The position numbers and the translations under genes are program-made. A stretch of DNA of 64,000 nt from Labrys wisconsinensis (lineage in GTDB: Bacteria; Pseudomonadota; Alphaproteobacteria; Rhizobiales; Labraceae), in the NCBI RefSeq assembly GCF_030814995.1, contig NZ_JAUSVX010000007.1:186001-250000 (forward strand), in the 5' to 3' direction. Below are positions 45,638-53,761 of the stretch, piece after piece. The notes under the pieces were generated by a model. It was not told the DNA's origin, did no database searches, and saw only the letters and a list, made by a program, of their open reading frames with translations. Each line of letters begins with the position of its first letter. The first letter of the stretch is position 1.

Positions 45638-45824
45638 GGTCCCTCGATGTCCGAGCCGGACTTGGCGAATGTCGCCGGGATCGAAAGAAAGGTGCGAACC
45701 CGCCGATCCAACACCATCCCCCGATCTTGTCAATGACCTTGGGGAATGCCTCGCGCGGCCAGACCGGCGTGACCTGAGGCGATCCGCCGGGACATCGGCC
45801 GGCCGGTGCGGGAGGGAGCGGCGA

Positions 45825-46694
45825 TCAGCCGCGCGTTGCCGCCGGGGCTGCGGCGGGCCCCGCATCGCGGCCGTCCCTGAAGGCTTGGCGGTCGAGCGCC
45901 AGGGCCAGGGTCGCCGCGACGATGTCGACAAGCGTGTCCGGCTCCTTCGGACGTTCGTCGGGGTCGAAGGCGAGCCCGATCACGGCGCGCCGGCCCTGCG
46001 CCGTCGCCACGGGCCAGAAGTCGAAGCGCGAGGCGTCGGCCGGATAGACCCCGGCGCGAACGACCGTCGCCGCGGCCGACCGGGCAGCCTCGACCTCGGC
46101 CTCCTGGAGATCGGCTCCGCCGGCCGTCTCGACGCCGAGCACGGCATCGTCCTTCAGCAGCATCGCCACGGCCGGAACCCGGAAGAGCGCCGCAAGGCTC
46201 CGCGCGGTGACGGCCGCGATCGCCTTCGCATCCTCCGCCACCCGGACGTCCCGGCCGTAGGCCTGCAGCACGCTCGCCTGCCGGCCTCGCAGCGCCGCCT
46301 CCAGCGCCCGGCGCCGGGAGGTCGAGGCGACGGCGCTGGCGATGCATCCGACGACGAAGAGCAGGCCGATGGCCCAGATGTTGGCGGGGTCGTCGACGCG
46401 CAGCGTGTAGCGCGGCTCGGTCAGGAAGAAATTATAGGCGAGGGCCCCGAGGACGGCCGAGCACAGGGAGGGGCCGAGGCCGAAGCCGACCGCCGCGACG
46501 ATCACCGGCAGGACGAAGACCAGGGAGAGGTTCGGGATCGTCACCTCGCCGTCGATGGCGACGGCGAGGATCGTCGCGACGGCGGTCATCCCGACCGCCG
46601 CCAGATAGCCGAACACGGCCGGCACCTCAGAGGGCGGCGCGGCGACCGGCGCGCGGGCTGCGTCCCCCTGCAATCTCGTTTCGACACTGGCCAT
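45825..46694 (-). CDS. DUF4118-GAF membrane protein resembling the KdpD sensor region without kinase domains
   Basis: The 289-residue protein has four transmembrane helices near residues 28-120, including ALAYNFFLTEPRYTLRVDDP, which parallels AFNFFFLEPIYTFTIADP of KdpD at 53762-56446. A short coiled segment and a GAF-like domain (about 150-275; ALFRVPAVAMLLKDDAVLG, VVRAGVYPADASRFDFWPV) follow. The KdpD N-terminal ATPase, Usp, His-kinase and ATP-binding domains are all absent. It could be a free-standing sensor or a partner of KdpD; no direct evidence for either. ATG 46694 was selected because upstream sequence lacks conservation. Confidence 0.82.
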   Translation of the reverse strand: MASVETRLQGDAARAPVAAPPSEVPAVFGYLAAVGMTAVATILAVAIDGEVTIPNLSLVFVLPVIVAAVGFGLGPSLCSAVLGALAYNFFLTEPRYTLRVDDPANIWAIGLLFVVGCIASAVASTSRRRALEAALRGRQASVLQAYGRDVRVAEDAKAIAAVTARSLAALFRVPAVAMLLKDDAVLGVETAGGADLQEAEVEAARSAAATVVRAGVYPADASRFDFWPVATAQGRRAVIGLAFDPDERPKEPDTLVDIVAATLALALDRQAFRDGRDAGPAAAPAATRG

Positions 46695-47069
46695 GGCTCC
46701 AACTCCTGCCGACACCGGGCCGTCCTGCGTGGCGCAGCCGCCGGCCGGGGACGATCGCGCAGGCCCCCGGGCGGCCGCGGCAGCGCAGGCGGGACGATCA
46801 TAGTCCCCTCCGCCACCCGCTGTCGCGCGCATGACGTGCACACCATGTGCACCCCGCACGCACATGGGCGGACGCCCATAAAGGCTCCATGGGGGCACCG
46901 GCCGAAAGACATAAAAATTCCATAGGCAGGTCCGCGCGGACGCCGCCGGGGGCATTTTTTGATGGTTTCTTGATGCGAAGGCTTCGCATTCCGCCTCGAA
47001 ACCCTATGCCGCGCCGATCATGTTCCGGCTGCGGCGCACACCCCGCGCCGTGAACGATCGAAGCCTGCG
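46695..47069. other. Divergent intergenic region with short palindromes
   Basis: About 375 bases between two divergent genes, with no convincing gene; frames here are short and Cys/Arg-rich. Two GTGCAC palindromes (46836-46841, 46848-46853) occur within 18 bases. ATGCGAAG (46973-46980) and CTTCGCAT (46982-46989) form an eight-pair inverted repeat. A homopolymer T run (46945-46950) and AT-richer sequence suggest promoters for both sides. Confidence 0.5.
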
Positions 47070-47303
47070 ATGTCCAACATCAGGACCTTGAAGTCGAGTT
47101 CCCCTGCCTCCGGCGCCACCGACCGGCCGGACTTCCTCGTCGGCCAGGACAGCGCCGGCCATTGGCTCGCGCTTGAGACCCACGGCCTCGCCGGCGGCAT
47201 CTTTCGCAGCAGGGACGCGGCCCTGCACTACGCCATGCTGGAAACCAGCCACCGGCCCGAGGCGGTCCACCTCACCGCCGACCGGGTGGAGCTGCGCATC
47301 TGA
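47070..47303 (+). CDS. Small conserved protein, paralogue of the 44640-44873 product
   Basis: A 77-residue protein sharing about 60% of its last 60 residues with the first copy: FLVGQDSAGHWLALETHGLA, GGIFRSRDAALHYAMLETSH and RPEAVHLTADRVELRI. The N-termini differ (MSNIRTLKSSSPASG here), so only the domain is conserved. No signal peptide. The stop overlaps an in-frame upstream ATG of the DapA-like gene (TGATG), so it may be co-transcribed with that gene. Function unknown. Confidence 0.8.
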   Translation: MSNIRTLKSSSPASGATDRPDFLVGQDSAGHWLALETHGLAGGIFRSRDAALHYAMLETSHRPEAVHLTADRVELRI

Positions 47304-47332
47304 TGCGCACCCGCGAGCCAAGGACGATTCCG

Positions 47333-48271
47333 ATGCTGCAAGGAAGCCTCACGCTGCTCGTCACGCCGTTCCGCGGAGCGGATGTCGACGAGAGCGCCTT
47401 CGAGTCCCTCGTCGCCTGGCAGGCGGCGGAGGGTGCCGACGGCCTCGTCACCGGCACTCTGGCCGGCGAAGGCCCGACCCTCGCCCCGCACGAGCGCGAC
47501 CGCCTGGTGCGGATGGCGGTCGCCGCCGCCGGTGGCCTGCCGGTGGTCGCGGCCACCGGGACGAACGCCACCGCGACGACGATCGCGGCGACGCGTGCCG
47601 CCCGCGCGGCCGGCGCCGCGGCGGCGCTGATCGTCGCGCCCTTCTACAGCAGGCCGACCCAGGAGGGCCTGTTCCGCCATTTCGAGGCGGTGGCCCGCGC
47701 CGTCGACCTGCCGATCGTCATCGGCAACGCCCCGGGGCGCACCGCGGTCGAGATCGAGCCGGCGACGCTGGAGCGCCTCCTGGCGATTCCCGCCTTCGTC
47801 GGCCTCGCCGACGAGACCACGGACGCCTATCGGCGCGCCGCCAACGCGCTGATCGCCGGCGGGCGTGCGGTGCGGCTCGCGGCCGGCGAGTTCGCCGCCG
47901 AGATCCCCGGCCTGCCGCCGGCGGAAGGCTGCCTGTCGCTCGCGGCCAATGTCGCGCCGGGCCTGTGCGCCGCGTTCCTGCGCGCGCGTGCGGTGACGGA
48001 CCCGCACGGCCTGCCGCTGATCGGCGACCGGCTGCTGACGCTGTGCCGGGCGCTCGACGGCGATCCCGAACCGGCCGCGGCCAAATATGCGGTGTCGCTG
48101 CTGCGCCCGGCGATCGATCCGACGCCGCGCCTGCCGATCGTGCCGGTGACCGCGGCGACGGCCGCGCGGCTGCGCTGCGCCATCGCCGGGCTCACGGCGC
48201 TGCCCTTGCACGAGGGCGAAGCCGCACGGCGGGATGCCCGCCAGATGGATCGGATCGTCCGGGGTCCGTAG
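47333..48271 (+). CDS. DapA-family (dihydrodipicolinate synthase-like) protein without the catalytic lysine
   Basis: A 312-residue TIM-barrel protein of the DapA/N-acetylneuraminate lyase superfamily: LQGSLTLLVTPFRGADVDE at the start, FYSRPTQEGLFRHFEAVAR near residue 105 and GNAPGRT at 131-137. The residue matching the Schiff-base lysine (IGIKEA in E. coli DapA, Lys161) is Ala159 here (VGLADETTD). The position of catalytic Tyr133 is Gly131, and the GTTGE loop reads GTLAGEG. Conventional aldolase activity is therefore unlikely. AAGGA precedes ATG 47333; ATG 47303, overlapping the previous stop, is an alternative. Probably a binding, regulatory or repurposed barrel. Confidence 0.85.
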   Translation: MLQGSLTLLVTPFRGADVDESAFESLVAWQAAEGADGLVTGTLAGEGPTLAPHERDRLVRMAVAAAGGLPVVAATGTNATATTIAATRAARAAGAAAALIVAPFYSRPTQEGLFRHFEAVARAVDLPIVIGNAPGRTAVEIEPATLERLLAIPAFVGLADETTDAYRRAANALIAGGRAVRLAAGEFAAEIPGLPPAEGCLSLAANVAPGLCAAFLRARAVTDPHGLPLIGDRLLTLCRALDGDPEPAAAKYAVSLLRPAIDPTPRLPIVPVTAATAARLRCAIAGLTALPLHEGEAARRDARQMDRIVRGP

Positions 48272-48306
48272 ACCTGCGGCGGGCCCTGACCCGGGACCGA
48301 CAAGCC

Positions 48307-48465
48307 ATGATCCATCGCCCGCCTCCGCCCTCTCGCCGGCCGCGCCGCCCGAGGGCGGCCGTCCTCTCCTTGGCGGCGCAGCCGCGCCGGGCATGGTGGC
48401 CGGAGCTCGCCTTCCTCGCGGCCTGCCTGGCTGCCGGCACTCTGATCCGTCTGATCCTGGCCTGA
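48307..48465 (+). CDS. Putative one-helix membrane microprotein upstream of kdp
   Basis: A 52-residue frame. The basic, proline-rich N-terminus (RPPPPSRRPRRPR) is followed by a single hydrophobic helix ending AACLAAGTLIRLILA. The layout resembles the 57-residue frame between kdpA and kdpB. The ribosome site is weak, and high GC makes chance frames likely, so support comes mainly from the recurring architecture and from its place between the DapA-like gene and the kdp promoter. Confidence 0.4.
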   Translation: MIHRPPPPSRRPRRPRAAVLSLAAQPRRAWWPELAFLAACLAAGTLIRLILA

Positions 48466-48487
48466 GGCAGCGGCCGCCCGGCCGGCC

Positions 48488-48504
48488 TTTATAGGATCTT
48501 TATA
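48488..48504 (+). promoter_or_regulatory. Candidate KdpE operator upstream of kdpFABC
   Basis: TTTATA (48488-48493), five bases, then TTTATA (48499-48504). The 11-base spacing of half-sites matches the E. coli KdpE site, which has TTTATA and TTTACA separated by five bases. A third related CTTTATG lies at 48531-48537. The run stands out in a GC-rich region about 140 bases ahead of the first kdp microprotein. Predicted to bind phosphorylated KdpE and activate the operon. Confidence 0.6.
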
Positions 48505-48645
48505 AAGACCCCTGGCGCCGCGTCTCGATCCTTTATGCGCCGAGTGAAATATCTCGCCCGACCGGAGCCGCGGCCTGCGGCTCCCCGCTTTTCCCGCGCC
48601 TGCCCCGCTTGCCGCCGCGGCGCGCTCACCCTGGAGAGACCGACG

Positions 48646-48729
48646 ATGTTCGATTTCCTCATGCTGGCGGGAGGCCTCGCCTTCTTCCTCGTGGCCATCG
48701 GCTACGGCGTGCTCTGCGAACGGCTCTGA
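48646..48729 (+). CDS. One-helix microprotein preceding kdpF
   Basis: A 27-residue product: one membrane helix from residue 4 to 21 with a short CERL tail (MFDFLMLAGGLAFFLV, then AIGYGVLCERL). GGAGAG sits nine bases ahead of ATG 48646. Short hydrophobic peptides of this look often precede kdpF in proteobacteria, so it is probably translated; its role is unknown but it may join the Kdp complex as KdpF does. It is 11 bases upstream of kdpF. An in-frame start at 48535 is considered unlikely. Confidence 0.65.
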   Translation: MFDFLMLAGGLAFFLVAIGYGVLCERL

Positions 48730-48740
48730 AAGGCAGTCCC

Positions 48741-48830
48741 ATGACCTTCGACTACGTCCTCGCCGGCGCCGTGACGGCGCTGCTGCTCGTCTACCTCACC
48801 TATGCGCTGCTCCGCCCCGAGCGGTTCTGA
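48741..48830 (+). CDS. kdpF: K+-transporting ATPase subunit KdpF
   Basis: A 29-residue single-helix peptide (MTFDYVLAGAVTALLLV, then YLTYALLRPERF), the same length as E. coli KdpF and ending in the usual LLRPERF. KdpF stabilises the KdpABC complex in the inner membrane. It lies 12 bases upstream of kdpA with a weak GGCAG-type ribosome site. Confidence 0.92.
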   Translation: MTFDYVLAGAVTALLLVYLTYALLRPERF

Positions 48831-48842
48831 AAGGCCAGGGCC

Positions 48843-50546
48843 ATGACCGTCATCGGCTGGATCCAGATCCTGATCTTCATCGCGCTCGTCGTCGCCGTGG
48901 TCAAACCGCTCGGCGGCTACATGACGCGCATCTTCAACGGCGAGCGGACCTTCCTCTCCGTCCTCCTGCGCCCGGTCGAGCGGCTGTTCTACGCCGTCGC
49001 CGGCGTCGACGAGAAGGAGGAGCAGCACTGGCTGACCTACACCGTCGCCATGCTCCTGGTGAACGCCGCCGGGTTCGTGGTGGTCTACCTCCTGCAGCGC
49101 CTGCAGGACGTGCTGCCGCTCAATCCCGCTGGCCAGACGCCGGTCGCGCCGGACCTCGCCTTCAACACCGCCATCTCCTTCGTCACCAACACGAACTGGC
49201 AGAACTATGGCGGCGAAAGCACCATGTCCTACCTGACGCAGATGGCCGGCCTCACCGTGCAGAACTTCCTGTCGGCGGCCACCGGCATCGTGCTCGCCAT
49301 CGCCCTGATCCGCGGCTTCGCCCGGGCCTCGGCCAGGACGGTCGGCAATTTCTGGGTCGACCTGACGCGGGTGACGCTCTACGTCCTCCTGCCGATCTGC
49401 GTCGTCTTCACGCTGTTCCTGGTCTGGCAGGGCATCCCGCAGACCTTCGGCGCCTATGTCGACGCCACCACGCTGGAGGGCGCCAAGCAGACCCTCGCCC
49501 TCGGCCCCGCCGCCTCGCAGGTGGCCATCAAGATGCTGGGCACCAATGGCGGCGGCTTCTTCAACGCCAACGCCGCCCATCCCTTCGAGAACCCGACGGC
49601 GCTGTCGAACCTGATCCAGATGGTGTCGATCTTCGCCATCGGCGCGGCGCTGACCAACGTCTTCGGCCGCATGGTCGGCGACCAGCGCCAGGGCTGGGCC
49701 ATCCTCGCCGCCATGGGCGTGCTGTTCTTCGTCGGCGTGGTGGTCTGCTACTGGGGCGAAGCGGCGGGCAACCCGCTGGTCCATGCCCTCGGCATCGACG
49801 GCGGCAACATGGAAGGCAAGGAGGTCCGCTTCGGCCTGCCGATGTCCGCCCTGTTCGCGGTGGTCACGACGGACGCCTCCTGCGGCGCGGTCAACGCCAT
49901 GCACGACAGCTTCACCGCGCTCGGCGGCATGGTGCCGCTGATCAACATCATGCTCGGCGAGATCATCGTCGGCGGCGTCGGCTCCGGCCTCTACGGCATC
50001 CTGCTCTACGTCATCATCGCCCTGTTCGTGGCGGGCCTGATGGTGGGGCGCACGCCGGAATATCTCGGCAAGAAGATCGAGGCGAAGGAGGTCAAGATGA
50101 CCATGCTCGCCGTGCTCGTCCTGCCGCTGTTCATGCTCGGCCTCACCGCCGTCGCCACGGTGCTGCCCTCGGCGGTCGCCGCGGTCGGCAACAACGGCGC
50201 GCACGGCTTCTCCGAGATCCTCTACGCCTATGTCTCGGGCGCCGGCAACAACGGCTCGGCCTTCGGCGGCCTCAGCGCCAACACGCTCTGGTACAACACG
50301 ACGCTGGGCATCGACATGTTCTTCGGCCGCTTCTTCGTCATCGTCCCGGCGCTCGCCATCGCCGGCGCCATGGCCGCCAAGAAGACCGCGCCGGCCTCGG
50401 CCGGCACCTTCCCGACCCATGGCGCGCTGTTCGTCGGCCTGCTCGTCGGCGTCATCCTGATCGTCGGCGGCCTGACCTTCTTCCCTGCCCTCGCCCTGGG
50501 CCCGATCGTCGAGCACCTCTCGATGATCGCCGGCCAGTCCTTCTGA
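48843..50546 (+). CDS. kdpA: K+-transporting ATPase subunit A
   Basis: The 567-residue inner-membrane subunit forms the K+ channel-like pathway of the high-affinity Kdp pump. About ten helices and the four selectivity-filter-like loops are visible: [14 protein letters not shown] near residue 114, [26 protein letters not shown] near residue 228, [15 protein letters not shown] near residue 340 and [21 protein letters not shown] near residue 465. The length is normal. The gene is preceded by kdpF and followed by a microprotein gene before kdpB. Confidence 0.98.
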   Translation: MTVIGWIQILIFIALVVAVVKPLGGYMTRIFNGERTFLSVLLRPVERLFYAVAGVDEKEEQHWLTYTVAMLLVNAAGFVVVYLLQRLQDVLPLNPAGQTPVAPDLAFNTAISFVTNTNWQNYGGESTMSYLTQMAGLTVQNFLSAATGIVLAIALIRGFARASARTVGNFWVDLTRVTLYVLLPICVVFTLFLVWQGIPQTFGAYVDATTLEGAKQTLALGPAASQVAIKMLGTNGGGFFNANAAHPFENPTALSNLIQMVSIFAIGAALTNVFGRMVGDQRQGWAILAAMGVLFFVGVVVCYWGEAAGNPLVHALGIDGGNMEGKEVRFGLPMSALFAVVTTDASCGAVNAMHDSFTALGGMVPLINIMLGEIIVGGVGSGLYGILLYVIIALFVAGLMVGRTPEYLGKKIEAKEVKMTMLAVLVLPLFMLGLTAVATVLPSAVAAVGNNGAHGFSEILYAYVSGAGNNGSAFGGLSANTLWYNTTLGIDMFFGRFFVIVPALAIAGAMAAKKTAPASAGTFPTHGALFVGLLVGVILIVGGLTFFPALALGPIVEHLSMIAGQSF

Positions 50547-50556
50547 GGAGGACATC

Positions 50557-50730
50557 ATGTCCCGCAACACGCCGCGCTGGGTTCGCGCCCTGCCGCACGC
50601 CCCCGCGCCCCGCCGGCCGGCTCCCGGCCGCCGGACCGGGCCCCGGCTGTCCGAAATGATCCTGGCGGCCACGGCCGCGGCGCTGCTGATCGCCGCCGCC
50701 GCCCGCCTCCTCCTGGTGGTCGCGCCCTAG
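50557..50730 (+). CDS. Putative one-helix membrane microprotein encoded between kdpA and kdpB
   Basis: A 57-residue frame in the 265-base gap between kdpA and kdpB. GAGGAGGA lies directly ahead of ATG 50557, a better ribosome site than that of kdpB. The N-terminus is basic and proline-rich (ALPHAPAPRRPAPGRRTGPR). A single hydrophobic helix (MILAATAAALLIAAAARLLL) ends in VVAP. In most species kdpA and kdpB are nearly contiguous, so an inserted translated peptide would be unusual. The product may associate with KdpFABC; this is inferred from position and topology. Confidence 0.6.
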   Translation: MSRNTPRWVRALPHAPAPRRPAPGRRTGPRLSEMILAATAAALLIAAAARLLLVVAP

Positions 50731-50811
50731 CACCTCCCCGCTCGCGCGGCGCCCGGCCGCAGGACGGCAACCGCCCTGCCCGGCGCCGCGGCAAAAGGTC
50801 CGAGAACCCCC

Positions 50812-52911
50812 ATGTCCCAACACAAGCCCATCAGCCTTCTGGATCCGACGATCCTGGTGCCGGCGATCGGAGCGGCCTTCAAGAAGCTCGATCCGCGTTC
50901 ATTGGCGCGCAATCCGGTGATGTTCGTCGTCGCCGCGGTCTCGGCGCTGACGACCGTCCTGTTCCTGCGCGATCTCGCCTTCGGCAATGGCGGGCTCGGC
51001 TTCTCCTTCCAGATCAATCTCTGGCTCTGGTTCACCGTGCTCTTCGCCAATTTCGCCGAGGCGGTGGCCGAGGGTCGCGGCAAGGCCCAGGCCGATTCCC
51101 TGCGCCGCACCCGCACCGAGACCCAGGCCAAGCTGCTGGCCGGCCCGACGGCGGAGCGCACCGCCTACAGGACGGTGCCCGGCACCGGCCTCAAGGTCGG
51201 CGACGTGGTCATCGTCGAGGCGGGCGACATCATCCCCTCCGACGGCGAGGTGATCGAGGGCGTCGCCTCGGTGAACGAGGCGGCCATCACAGGCGAATCC
51301 GCGCCGGTCATCCGCGAATCCGGCGGCGACCGCTCGGCCGTCACCGGCGGCACCCAGGTGCTGTCCGACTGGATCCGCGTGCGCATCACCGCGGCGGCCG
51401 GCTCGACCTTCATCGATCGCATGATCGCCCTGGTCGAGGGCGCCGAGCGCCAGAAGACGCCGAACGAGATCGCGCTCAACATCCTGCTGGCGGGCATGAC
51501 GATCATCTTCGTCTTCGCCACCGCCACCATCCCGAGCTTCGCCACCTATGCCGGCGGCTCGATCCCGGTCCTCATCCTGGTGGCGCTGTTCGTCACCCTG
51601 ATCCCGACCACGATCGGCGCGCTGCTCTCGGCCATCGGCATTGCCGGCATGGACCGCCTGGTGCGCTTCAACGTGCTGGCCATGTCCGGCCGCGCGGTGG
51701 AGGCGGCCGGCGACGTCGACACGCTGCTCCTCGACAAGACCGGCACCATCACGCTGGGCAACCGCCAGGCGTCCGAGTTCCGGCCGGTGCGCGGCATCAG
51801 CGCCCAGGAGCTGGCGGACGCGGCCCAGCTCGCCTCGCTCGCCGACGAGACGCCGGAGGGCCGCTCCATCGTCGTGCTTGCCAAGGAGAAATACGGCATT
51901 CGCGGCCGCGACATGGCGACGCTCAACGCCCATTTCGTGCCCTTCACCGCGCAGAGCCGGATGAGCGGCGTCGACATCGAGGGCAGCACCATCCGCAAGG
52001 GCGCGGTCGATTCGGTCCTCGCCTTCGTCGGCGCCGCCGCGGCTTCGGCCCGGCCGGCCGGCGCGGTGCAGACGCTGCAGGCCGTCTCCGCCGACACGGT
52101 GCGCGAGATCCAGGCGATCGCCGCCGACATCGCCAAGGCCGGCGGCACCCCGCTCGCCGTGGCGCGGGACGGCCGTCTGCTCGGCGTCATCTACCTCAAG
52201 GACATCGTCAAGGGCGGCATCCGCGAGCGCTTCGCCGAGCTGCGCCGCATGGGCATCCGCACGGTGATGATCACCGGCGACAACCCGATGACCGCGGCCG
52301 CCATCGCCGCCGAGGCCGGCGTCGACGACTTCCTGGCCCAGGCCACGCCCGAGGACAAGCTGAAGCTGATCCGCGACGAGCAGGCCAAGGGCAAGCTGGT
52401 GGCCATGTGCGGCGACGGCACCAACGACGCCCCGGCGCTGGCCCAGGCCGATGTCGGCGTCGCCATGAACACCGGCACGGTCGCCGCGCGCGAGGCCGGC
52501 AACATGGTCGACCTCGATAGCGACCCGACCAAGCTCATCGAGATCGTCGAGATCGGCAAGCAGCTGCTGATGACCCGCGGCGCGCTCACCACCTTCTCGA
52601 TCGCCAACGACGTCGCCAAGTATTTCGCCATCATCCCGGCGATGTTCCTGGCCTTCTATCCCCAGCTGCAGGCCCTCAACATCATGAACCTCGGCAGCCC
52701 GCAGAGCGCCATCCTGTCGGCGATCATCTTCAACGCGCTGATCATCATCGCGCTGATCCCGCTGTCGCTGAAGGGCGTGAAGTTCCGCGCCGTCGGCGCC
52801 GGCGCGCTGCTGCAGCGCAACCTGCTGATCTACGGCCTCGGCGGCATCGTCGTGCCCTTCATCGGCATCAAGGCGATCGACCTCCTGGTCAACGCCATCC
52901 ACCTGGTCTGA
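50812..52911 (+). CDS. kdpB: K+-transporting P-type ATPase subunit B
   Basis: The 699-residue P-type ATPase energises KdpA. The actuator loop [14 protein letters not shown] lies near residue 160, the phosphorylated Asp in [14 protein letters not shown] near residue 306, nucleotide-binding elements in the middle ([17 protein letters not shown]), and the hinge [21 protein letters not shown] near residue 535. Hydrophobic segments at both ends match KdpB topology. The length is normal. It is followed 9 bases later by kdpC. Confidence 0.98.
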   Translation: MSQHKPISLLDPTILVPAIGAAFKKLDPRSLARNPVMFVVAAVSALTTVLFLRDLAFGNGGLGFSFQINLWLWFTVLFANFAEAVAEGRGKAQADSLRRTRTETQAKLLAGPTAERTAYRTVPGTGLKVGDVVIVEAGDIIPSDGEVIEGVASVNEAAITGESAPVIRESGGDRSAVTGGTQVLSDWIRVRITAAAGSTFIDRMIALVEGAERQKTPNEIALNILLAGMTIIFVFATATIPSFATYAGGSIPVLILVALFVTLIPTTIGALLSAIGIAGMDRLVRFNVLAMSGRAVEAAGDVDTLLLDKTGTITLGNRQASEFRPVRGISAQELADAAQLASLADETPEGRSIVVLAKEKYGIRGRDMATLNAHFVPFTAQSRMSGVDIEGSTIRKGAVDSVLAFVGAAAASARPAGAVQTLQAVSADTVREIQAIAADIAKAGGTPLAVARDGRLLGVIYLKDIVKGGIRERFAELRRMGIRTVMITGDNPMTAAAIAAEAGVDDFLAQATPEDKLKLIRDEQAKGKLVAMCGDGTNDAPALAQADVGVAMNTGTVAAREAGNMVDLDSDPTKLIEIVEIGKQLLMTRGALTTFSIANDVAKYFAIIPAMFLAFYPQLQALNIMNLGSPQSAILSAIIFNALIIIALIPLSLKGVKFRAVGAGALLQRNLLIYGLGGIVVPFIGIKAIDLLVNAIHLV

Positions 52912-52920
52912 GGTACCATC

Positions 52921-53526
52921 ATGTTGAGACAGCTTCGTCCGGCCCTGGCGATGATCGTCCTGATGACGATCCTGCTCGGCCTCGCCTATCCCTTCGCCAT
53001 GACCGGCCTCGCCGAGGTCGTCTTCCCCAGCCAGGCGCAGGGCAGCCTGATCGAGAAGGACGGCAAGGTGATCGGCTCGGCCCTGATCGGCCAGGCCTTC
53101 ACCAGCGACCGCTACTTCCACGGCCGCCCCTCGGCGACCACCGGCCCCGACCCGGCCGACGCCACCAAGACGGTGGCGGCGCCCTACAACGCCGTCAATT
53201 CGATGGGCTCGAACCTCGGTCCGACGAGCAAGGCGCTGATCGACCGCGTGAAGGGCGACGCCGACAAGCTGAAGGCGGAAAACCCCGGCGCGCCCGTGCC
53301 GATGGACCTGGTGACCACGAGCGGCAGCGGCCTCGACCCGCACATCACGCCCGAGGCCGCCTATTTCCAGGTGCCGCGCGTCGCCAAGGCCCGCAACCTG
53401 CCGGAGGACGCGGTCAAGCAGCTCGTCGCCGCCAATGTCGAGGGACGGCTGTTCGGCATCCTCGGCGAGCCGCGTGTGAATGTCCTCGCCCTCAACCTTG
53501 CGCTGGATGGCGCCAAGGTCCAGTGA
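52921..53526 (+). CDS. kdpC: K+-transporting ATPase subunit C
   Basis: This 201-residue protein with one N-terminal membrane helix ([19 protein letters not shown]) and a periplasmic domain assists assembly and K+ binding of the Kdp pump. Signatures include [18 protein letters not shown] near residue 58, [21 protein letters not shown] near residue 130 and [11 protein letters not shown] near the end. It is the last gene of the structural operon; a REP-like hairpin follows before kdpD. Confidence 0.97.
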   Translation: MLRQLRPALAMIVLMTILLGLAYPFAMTGLAEVVFPSQAQGSLIEKDGKVIGSALIGQAFTSDRYFHGRPSATTGPDPADATKTVAAPYNAVNSMGSNLGPTSKALIDRVKGDADKLKAENPGAPVPMDLVTTSGSGLDPHITPEAAYFQVPRVAKARNLPEDAVKQLVAANVEGRLFGILGEPRVNVLALNLALDGAKVQ

Positions 53527-53596
53527 GGTGGGGATTGGGGGCAGAGCTGTCGCATGTCATGTGCACACCTCCTTCCTCCCAGAAGCATAACGTCTG

Positions 53597-53629
53597 CCGT
53601 CATGGGCGGACTTGATCCGGCCATGACGG
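53597..53629. repeat. REP-like palindrome between kdpC and kdpD
   Basis: Arms CCGTCATGG (53597-53605) and CCATGACGG (53621-53629) are perfect, with inner CGGA/TCCG continuing the stem after one mismatch and a five-base CTTGA loop. The GTCATGG...CTTGATCCGGCCATGAC style is typical of repeated extragenic palindromes in alphaproteobacteria. In the 235-base kdpC-kdpD gap it could terminate, attenuate or protect the kdpFABC message. Confidence 0.75.
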
Positions 53630-53736
53630 CCTGCATTGAGGTCGGAGCCTAGATGGCGATCGTGTGTCGCGTGGCGCAGGCGCGGTTTTCCTTCCGGCGA
53701 CAGCACGGCGCTCCCCGTCAGCGCCGGGTGCCGTTC

Positions 53737-53756
53737 GTCAGTCGCACGAGACTGAC
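53737..53756. promoter_or_regulatory. Inverted repeat abutting the kdpD start codon
   Basis: GTCAGTC (53737-53743) and GACTGAC (53750-53756) flank GCACGA and end five bases before the kdpD ATG at 53762. No clear ribosome site is seen there. The stem would cover the leader just where a ribosome site should be, so it might be an operator or a translation-limiting hairpin. Confidence 0.45.
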
Positions 53757-53761
53757 CCGCC

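Noticed and set aside
46798..46989. A 63-codon minus-strand frame in the divergent intergenic region
   Set aside because: Cys/Arg/Trp-rich with no ribosome site; it runs across the palindromes and probable promoters and has no recognisable domain.
47333..48271. Assigning the DapA-like protein to lysine biosynthesis
   Set aside because: The Schiff-base lysine and two further catalytic residues are replaced, and no other dap gene is near.
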